Assembly: GCA_964035015.1 (NCBI GenBank) | Contig: OZ036008.1 | Location: 2,997,612-3,061,611 of the forward strand | From: Corallium rubrum | Lineage: Eukaryota; Cnidaria; Anthozoa; Scleralcyonacea; Coralliidae | Reading direction: 5' to 3' | DNA length: 64,000 nt | Part shown: piece after piece, positions 12,201 through 21,200 of the stretch | Layout: each line of letters opens with the position of its first letter | Numbering within the stretch: position 1 is the stretch's first letter | Made by a program: the position numbers and the translations under genes | Notes under the pieces: model-generated | Database searches by the model: none | What the model was told of the DNA's origin: nothing | The model's input: only the letters and a program-made list of their open reading frames with translations

Positions 12201-15200
12201 AGACGAATCCCTGGACAAGTTTGTTACTCGCCTTCGCATCCTCAGCAAAACGTGCCAGTTCGAAACAACTTTAATAAACATAAGTTGTGCATATTTAGTA
12301 ATTGACTGATCACGTGCTTTCCCCACTTTTAGGGGGAAATCCACGTGAGAGAACAAGCTTTCTTCCTCTGATTCGCGGACTCTCTCTCTATCGTTGTTAT
12401 GTAATATGAGTAGGTTTCATTTCCAATATGATAGCGTTGTCCATGCGCACAATTTCTTACGTTCGACACCAACTCGCTCAATCATGCCCTATTATTTTGT
12501 TTTTACCTGTTATTATGCGTTCGTAACGCGTTCGTCACGTGTTCGTCACGCCTGATGCATGACGCACGCTGAATATTAATGATACGGCATCCTTTTGGTC
12601 CTTATATGGGGGGGGGGGGGGGGGGTTATCTTACCCACGTCGCGGAACACCAGGACTGGGAACGTGGTCCCTTTGACCAATTCGCAGATCGTCAGGGCTT
12701 AAAGCCGGTTTTCCACTGGGCGACTTTTTTCGCGCGAAGCGACTTTTTCTTTTGTCTCATGAGCTCTGAGCTGGAACTAATCAGAAATCTATTGAATTCG
12801 AACAAAAGAAAGTCGCTTCGCGCGAAAAAAAATCATCGCCTAGTGGAAAACTGGCTTAAAGTGTGTCTATTTTGACCAGTTCACGGATCCCCAGAGCTGC
12901 GGGGCGTGCCCGACTCGTTCTCGGTTAAAAATCTCTTATTGATCTCTTGCACGTATTCTGGATTTGCCACCCAAGCTGGGTGGCAAATCCATATAAACAA
13001 AAGGATTACCATTCATTATTTGATCCACTAAACGTCGGTACTTTGAAGTTGCCACCCAACATGGCGACTTTGACGTCACCTACAAGAGCCCAATACAATT
13101 TTTCACCTAGGAGTTTAGACAATGAAATACGACAAGTAATCCGTGGACAGACAAACGTTGGTCTTGAAGGAAGACAGGTACTGTAAGATTTTGTGTAAAG
13201 TTGAGCCCGTAGACGAGGACTTACATAAGTACTTTCGAATTCTCCTCAACTCACTCGAGTGTTTGCACATAGTTAATAGAAAATATACATGGTTTGGAAA
13301 CCCGGCAAACATCAAAGCGGTTAACAATCAAGCTACGATTCATGTTTAAAGGTACATGTAGGTGCCAAATCCTTTGTTTTAGGTTTATTAATATTTAAAC
13401 AGTACGGTTGAGTGATTGAACCCAAACGTTGCTATTGGATGATTGCTTTATTATACAAAAAAACACAATATGTTCAGTAACCGTGAAAGTGCACAAATTT
13501 CCATAAACCTGAACAAAAACATAAAACAATGACTTTTGTTGAGCTTCCAAACCATATTTAGTTTCTATTAACTATGGTTTGCATCAGGCCGTATTTTGGG
13601 GTTGGGACTTGACCTGCGGAAGTGCCGGGGGAAATCGGCAAATCCCAACCCCAAAATACGAGAGTATGAGTTAGGAAATAAGTTTATAGGCGAATTCCAG
13701 GGTATTGCGCGCGCATCATTTTGCAAAGAAATTGGCGGGCTCTTGGCGGGCTCCCCACAAAGTAAGCAATGGCAAACACTCTTGCTAGCGAGCCAACAAC
13801 AGCAGAATAACAGTGTTAAAATCCAGAAACTGTATCTATACTTTGTTGATTTTAAACAGTATGTTTACTCTGAGTGGAGCTTGCCAGTATTTTTGGAAAA
13901 TGATGCGCGCGCAACATTCTGAAACTCGTCTATAGGTCGTTTTTGAAGCTATTTAAAACATTCGCAGTACGTGTTTTATCAGATCAAAAACACTTGGCTA
14001 TCGCTTCGTGTTTTAAATCTGATAAAACATGTTTTAAATATTACGACTATATTGCTCAAAAACTTAGTTTTTTTAAAATAACGACGGCTACCATCTATAT
14101 CGTGAATGAACTAAGTAGTTCGGGGGTCGGTAATTAAACAATCCAAATAGTGAAATAAAGGTAGCGTGCTGCGCAGGCAGTGTTGAAACCACTGATCTCT
14201 CAATATATTGGATAGGCCATTCCCTATGGCCAGCAGTCAAACATTTCGTGCCAGTCGCCGCCATCTTACGTAGTGGAACATATGACGCATTGCGGCCTAG
14301 AACTTGTTCCCAATCCTAAAGTTGACTGCCATAAGCAATCGACGTCAGCACGGTCAGATTAACCGGGGGAGGAATAAATAAGTACTCTGTGCCGGGGGAG
14401 TTGGAAAAGCCGTAAAGCAAACAACAGATGCCGGTTCGTTTACTGTTTTAACTGTTTAACAACAAATAATACAGTCCAGAGATGGCAAGTACACAACACG
14501 AAATATTGTTAAGGCATTAAGATTAAGGTACAATTTAAGACTTGGAATTTAATTCTTCGCAGATTTTATAGTCTGTTTTTCTGTTTATATTATCGTGAAG
14601 TTTCTTCGTTGTCGGCACTGAAGAAAAACAACGAAATTTAAAGGTTTTACAGATTAGTAATAGAATGAAATACAAGAAATTAGCGTCTTGAACCTTCTTG
14701 AGTACTTCTTGTGTCCTTACATTCGTTTAAACTTTCTTAAAATAACTTTTTGTCTGTTTTCAATCTACGAAAGCTTATGAACTTCAGTGGCGGCCATCTT
14801 GGGTAGTGGTCACGCCAACATACAACTGGCACGCAAAATCCGGCCTCATGCCCCATCCAGTTGATATAGAGATCATTGGTCGAAACAACAATCGAAATGT
14901 AGTAAGGTTAGATATACTGCCGAAACAGAGAACGTAGGAGCCTAACGTTTCGAGCGAAGGCCCTTCGTCACGTTTCTTTCTGACGAAGGACCTTCGCTGG
15001 AAACAGTAGACTACTACGTTCCCTGTTTCGGCAGTACATCTAACCTTACAAAATTTGATGGTAATTAAACAAGCTTAGTTGTAAGATTTTATTTTAGGCT
15101 AAAATCTTGCGTTCTGTTTTTTATGTTGTTTTATTTTCAGGCTTTAGAAGAAGCGCAGCAAGCCATTCAGCAACTTTTTGCAAGAATTATCGACATCAAA

Positions 15201-18200
15201 GACAAGGCTGAGAAGTCGGAACAAATGGTATGACAGTAAGACAGTATTTATTCTTGGCAGTGGTTGTGGTGGTGGTGGTGGTAGTCGTGATAGTGATAGT
15301 GGTGGTGGTAGTTGTAATGCTGGTGGTGGTTGGTAGTGGTGGTGTTGGTAGTGGTGGTGTTAGTAGTGGTGGTGTTGGTAGTGGTGGTAGTTGTAGCGCT
15401 GGTTGTAGTGCTGGTAGTTGTAGTGCTTGTGGTGGTGGTAGTTGAAGTGCTGGTTGTAGTGCTGGTAGTTGTAGTGCTTGTGGTGGTGGTAGTTGAAGTG
15501 CTGGTTGTAGTGCTGGTAGTTGTAGTGCTTGTGGTGGTGGTAGTTGAAGTGCTGGTTGTACTGCTGGTAGTTGTAGTGCTTGTGGTGGTGGTAGTTGTAG
15601 TGCTGGTAGTTGTAGTGCTTGTGGTGGTGGTAGTTGAAGTGCTGGTTGTACTGCTGGTAGTTGTAGTGCTTGTGGTGGTGGTAGTTGAAGTGCTGGTAGT
15701 TGTAGTGCTTGTGGTGGTGGTAGTTGAAGTGCTGGTTGTAGTGCTGGTAGTTGTAGTGCTTGTGGTGGTGGTAGTTGTAGTGCTGGTAGTTGTAGTGCTT
15801 GTGGTGGTGGTAGTTGTAGTGCTGGTAGTTGTAGTGCTTGTGGTAGTTGAAGTGCTCGTTGTAGTGCTGGTAGTTGTAGTGCTTGTGGTGGTGGTAGTTG
15901 TAGTGCTGGTTGTAGTGCTGGTAGTTGTAGTGCTTGTGGTGGTGGTAGTTGTAGTGCTGGTAGTTGTAGTGCTTGTGGTGGTGGTGGTGGTAGTTGAAGT
16001 GCTGGTTGTACTGCTGGTAGTTGTAGTGCTTGTGGTGGTGGTAGTTGAAGTGCTGGTAGTTGTAGTGCTTGTGGTGGTGGTAGTTGAAGTGCTGGTTGTA
16101 GTGCTGGTAGTTGTAGTGCTTGTGGTGGTGGTAGTTGTAGTGCTGGTAGTTGTAGTGCTTGTGGTGGTGGTAGTTGTAGTGCTGGTAGTTGTAGTGCTGG
16201 TAGTTGTAGTGCTTGTGGTAGTTGAAGTGCTCGTTGTAGTGCTGGTAGTTGTAGTGCTTGTGGTGGTGGTAGTTGTAGTGCTGGTTGTAGTGCTGGTAGT
16301 TGTAGTGCTGGTAGTGATGGTAGTTGTAGTGCTGGTTGTAGTGCTGGTAGTTGTCGTGCTGGTGTGGTGGTGGTAGTTGTAGTGCTGGTTGTAGTGCTGG
16401 TAGTTGTAGTGCTGGTAGTGATGGTAGTAGTTGTAGTGCTGGTAGTGGTGGTGGTAGTTGTAGTGCTGGTAGTGGTGGTGGTAGTTGTAGTGCTGGTAGT
16501 GGTGGTGGTAGTTGTAGTGCTGGTGGTAGTGGTAGTAGTTGTGGTGGTGGTTGTAGTGCTGGTAGTGGTGGTGGTAGTTGTAGTGCTGGTGGTAGTGCTG
16601 GTAGTTGTAGTGCTTCTAGTGGTGGTGGTGGTAGTTGTGTGGTGGTTGTAGTGCTGGTAGTGGTGGTGGTAGTTGTAGTGCTGGTAGTAGTGCTGGTAGT
16701 TGTAGTGGTGGTGGTGGTGGTAGTGTAGTGGTGGTTGTAGTGCTGGTAGTGGTGGTGGTAGTTGTAGTGCTGGTAGTTGTAGTGCTGGTAGTGGTGATGG
16801 TAGTTGTAGTGCTGGTGGTGATGGTGTTGGTGGTGGTAGTGTTAGTGTTATTAATAATAATAATAATTAATAATTATTGTTTGATAGGTAAAAGAAATCA
16901 CAAGAGATATCAAGCAACTGGACTACGCTAAACGACATTTAACTAACTCGATTACCACTCTGAACCACTTACATATGCTGGTTGGAGGAGTAGAAAGCCT
17001 ACAGTAAGTAGTAAGCATAACAATAGAGTCGTTTATACAAAGAGGAGCTTTTCGTGATGCGCGGTCTTTGAGCGTTTATAAGCTTGAATAGTGCAAATAA
17101 ATCATTAGTTTGAATGGTCTTGATGTCTTGGCTATTTTGTCAAAATGATTTTCGAGAAACCAAAGAACGAGTGTGAGTTTAGCTTTTACAATACAATACA
17201 ATACAATGCAATGCAATGCAATGCAATGCAATGCAATGCAATGCAATGCAATGCAATGCAATGCAATGCAATGCAATGCAATGCAATGCAATGCAATGCA
17301 ATGCAATGCAATGCAATGCAATGCAATGCAATGCAATGCAATGCAATGCAATGCAAATGCAATGCAATGCGGTGCGGTGCGGTGCGGTGCGGTGCGGTGC
17401 GGTGCGGTGCGGTGCGGTGCGGTGCAGTGCCATGCCATGCCATGCAATGCAATACAATGCCATTCTATTTACAGCGGTCCATTCTATTTACAATGCAATG
17501 CACCTACAACGCATATACAGTTCGCGGCCGAAAATTCCGAACTATTCCCTGTTTGTATGGGTGTCCACAGGGGGTTGGGACTTGGCCCGGCGTACAACCG
17601 ATCACATGATTAGGGGACTATTAAGCATAGTCAGATCGAGATCTGGCATTAGTCACAGTTCTCCGAGCCTTGAAGAGATGCCGAGACTGCTTATATATGT
17701 TACTTGTGAAGATTAGGCTTTGTAACGGAATTCAAGGTAACTCTCCCTGTACACTGTACAGGTGACGTGCAATGCTAGGGGATGGAACATGTTGTTCAAA
17801 CACACCATTAATGGAAGAATTGGGTCATGTCACTCCTGCAAATAAATATTGTATAGATAATGATGACTACTTTAGCGTCATCTCATTACCATTTTGAAAA
17901 CAAGAATCTCTATTAAAGCAATAAAGGTTGCTCTAATCTAAAAAAATATTTCGTTGTTCAACTATTTGCCAAAGGTAGAACGTATTTAGATGATAAAAAA
18001 TTTGGGGGTTATATGCACTTTAAAAAATATTTTGTCAGGAACTACAAGTGCAGGTCTGTGACATACTGTGCTCAACAATAGACTACGTGTATCGTTTCTC
18101 TTCAGAATGTTAACTAGGAAAAGGCAGTACAAAGAAGTCGCCAATCTATTGCAAGGTGTGCTCAACGTTCTTGAACATTTCAAGAAGTATTTTGGTATTC

Positions 18201-21200
18201 CACAGATTGTAGAGCTGGCTGATAGGTAGGAAATTAATTCACTGTGTTTTTATTTGGCTTTCTTTCAAAATTAAGAAATATAAAGTGGTTCTTCATGTTT
18301 ATATAGCGTGATATTTTTACTTTTTTGTTACAGAGTTAAAACCATTCAAAACGAACTTGGCAGTCAAGTGCTAGCAGATTTTGAAGAAGCGTTGTCTGTT
18401 CGAGGAGTAAAGGTGAATTTTTTAGACGTTCTGAGGGAAGGAAGGAAGGAAGGAAGGAAGGAAGGAAGGAAGGAAGGAAGGAAGGAAGGAAGGAAGGAAG
18501 GAAGGAAGGAAGGAAGGAAGGAAGGAAGGAAGGAAGGAAGGAAGGAAGGAAGGAAGGATGAATGAATGGAGGGAGGGAGGGAGGGAGGGAGGGAGGGAAT
18601 GCGAGGTCTAAATAGTTCCCTTTGATTTTTCATAGCCTCCTGCTGGCCCAAATTCGCTTTTAGCCGAAGCCTGTCAGGTTGTGTGTGTCTTGGATGCGAA
18701 AGTCAAGTAAGATATTCTTTTGTTTTGTTCTTTGATGTTTCTATTTTGGTCTTTTTGATCTTTTTCTTTTTTTTTTATTCTTTTTGTTCTTTTGGGGTTT
18801 TTTCTCTTTTGTTTTTTTTTTGTTCTTTTTGTTCTTTTTGTTTTTATTGTACTTTTCGGGGCTTTTTTAAACAGCAGAGAAATCTGTTCCCGCTATCAAA
18901 AATGCCGCGGGCTCATCGTGTTATGAGACCGTCTGTGGCGAAATTTTGAAAATGTGGTGAAGCTACGGACGACCAAGATATTTTCAAGATTTACTAACAT
19001 TGTGTATGTCAACCAGAGTTTTAAAGTATGTTAATCAATTAGGGGAAACACTGACGTTGTTCTGATAATGAAAGGAGACATTTCAACCAGGAAGATGTAT
19101 AAATATTGTAAGATGAAGTGGTGGTGTGAAGAAGCCTCATTAGAGCCAAATCGGTAGCAAATGTTTGATCGACTATAACTCGAAACTTTGCCGTTTCCAC
19201 CAAAATGCTGGTTTTATTTTATTCCATTACTGCTCTTGATATCTGAGGGGTATTTAGTAATGGGAAAATTGTCGTTGGTGGGTAAATTATGTATTCATTC
19301 TTTTCATCCAACGACTTGTTTACTAGTTTGTGTTGTCTATAAAACGCACTCAGATTCTCTCAGGGTCTTATGCCGAGCAAGACCTTGTAATTGCTTCAAT
19401 GTTGTGCTAAATTTATGTATGAATCCGTTCTTACACAGAAATATATAATTAGGTTTTTTGTCTTACTCAGATCTTACAATAAAGTTCGACTTGTCAATGC
19501 TACTAGGGACTTTACGAAGTACGACGGCAACTTCAACGACGAGGTCTTCTAAATAAAAGAATTCTAGTTGTGGAACAAAGAGAATGAATAATTTTTAGTC
19601 CCTAGAATAATCTCAACAGCGTCATCGTTCTTTTTACGACGTCACTCAGAGCATTTTCACGTCTTCAGGACGACGTCAACTTACCAAAAGATGAGAACTG
19701 TTGCTTAAGATTGACCTCAATACAGACACTACAATCTTTTTAGCAGTACTGCGACGTTTTGAAAGTCATTAAACTAGCTTTAAATATGAAAAATAATAGT
19801 CAGTTATCCGTGACTTTTTTTTAATTCTAAAGTTTATGTTGCTTTTTAACCCTTTATAGCCCATTGGCCACCTTTAGTATTTTACTCTGGCTAACGCCAG
19901 ACGATTTTACTTGTCAGCTGGAAACCTCCTGGGTTGTATGAGAACACATTGCTGGTGGATGCTTGCTGTTAAAATTGCCCTAAGACCCTCATTTCGTCTT
20001 TGAAAGCACGCATGTGTCGCTGTTATTAGTCGGCTGTTATTCTAAAATGTCACACGTTCGTGGATATATTAGTCGGTTTTCCTTATTTCTTGTATTTTTA
20101 TCTTATTTGTAATTTGTCGTGCAAACAATGCACGTAGGTTTTATCGAATCACTCACACAGTTTAAAATGCAGAAAAATAACGATAGTAAACAGCAAAGTT
20201 CTCCCTGAGCATCTGGCCGCCATATTTGTTTACGTTTGCATTCTCTTTGAAAATCCCGCGAAATCTCTACTTCCGGTACACCGCTGACCCATGCGCAGAC
20301 AGATTTCCCTGTTGTTCCTTTTTTGTTCTTTATTTTTTTTCCTTCTATTTTTTTTTTTTTGCTTTTTGGAGTTTTTTATTCTTTTGTTCATTTCTTCACT
20401 TTTTTGTTCTTTTTGTTTTCTTCCTTTTTCTTTTTTTTCTGGGAGTTTTTGTTGTCGTTTTTTGTTCTTTTTGTTCTTTTTGTTCTTTTTTTTCCCTTCT
20501 TTCTTTTTGTTTCTCACTTTCTTTGTTCTCTTCTTTTTGTTCATATACCCTTATGCCTGTATTCTAAAGCTCACTCACACTCACACTCACACTCACACTC
20601 ACACTCACACTCACACTCACACTCACACTCACACTCACACACACTTACTCTCACACTCGCACTCGCTAACGCTCACACTCACACTCGCACTCGCACTCGC
20701 ACTCGCACTCGCACTCGCACTCACACCCACGCTCACACTGACTCACACTCAATGAGTGTCCCCTCGCACTCAATAAGTGCAACTCAACATTCAATGAGTC
20801 TCCACTCATCCTCACTGAGTATGAGACTACACTCACTCTCCAACCATTCAATTGAATGGTTAGAGAGTGAGTGTACTCTCATACTCATTGAGTGTTGAGT
20901 TGCACTTATTGAGTGTGAGAGGCCGCTCATTGAGTGTGAGTGTGAGGGAGCTTTTAGAGTACATGCGTTACTTCTGTTCTTCGTTGTATGTACTTTTCTC
21001 ATTCTTCTTTCTTTCATAGAGATGACCTCATTAACTGGTTTGTGAAATTACAGCTCGAAGAATGTACTCAGTTATTTAGTGATACTCAAGAGGTAAGCTG
21101 GATAGGAAATTCTTAAAATTCAAGAAAACTATGCTTTCACTCAGTTTGGCCCTGTTTACATGAAGCGGATTGACAGTCCAATCAGATCGAAAAACGTCAA

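Noticed and set aside
15330..16728. Very long open frames rich in valine, leucine, serine, glycine and cysteine
   Set aside because: They arise from the GT-rich minisatellite, whose modules are multiples of three. Several frames are open at once, and the tract is an intron of VPS53.
17076..17716. Six overlapping open frames of 88-166 codons on both strands
   Set aside because: All are produced by the stop-free pentanucleotide array. Period-five repeats give the same peptide in three frames.
20226..20898. Phenylalanine/serine and histidine/serine-rich open frames
   Set aside because: Polypyrimidine and ACTCAC microsatellite artefacts between two VPS53 exons.
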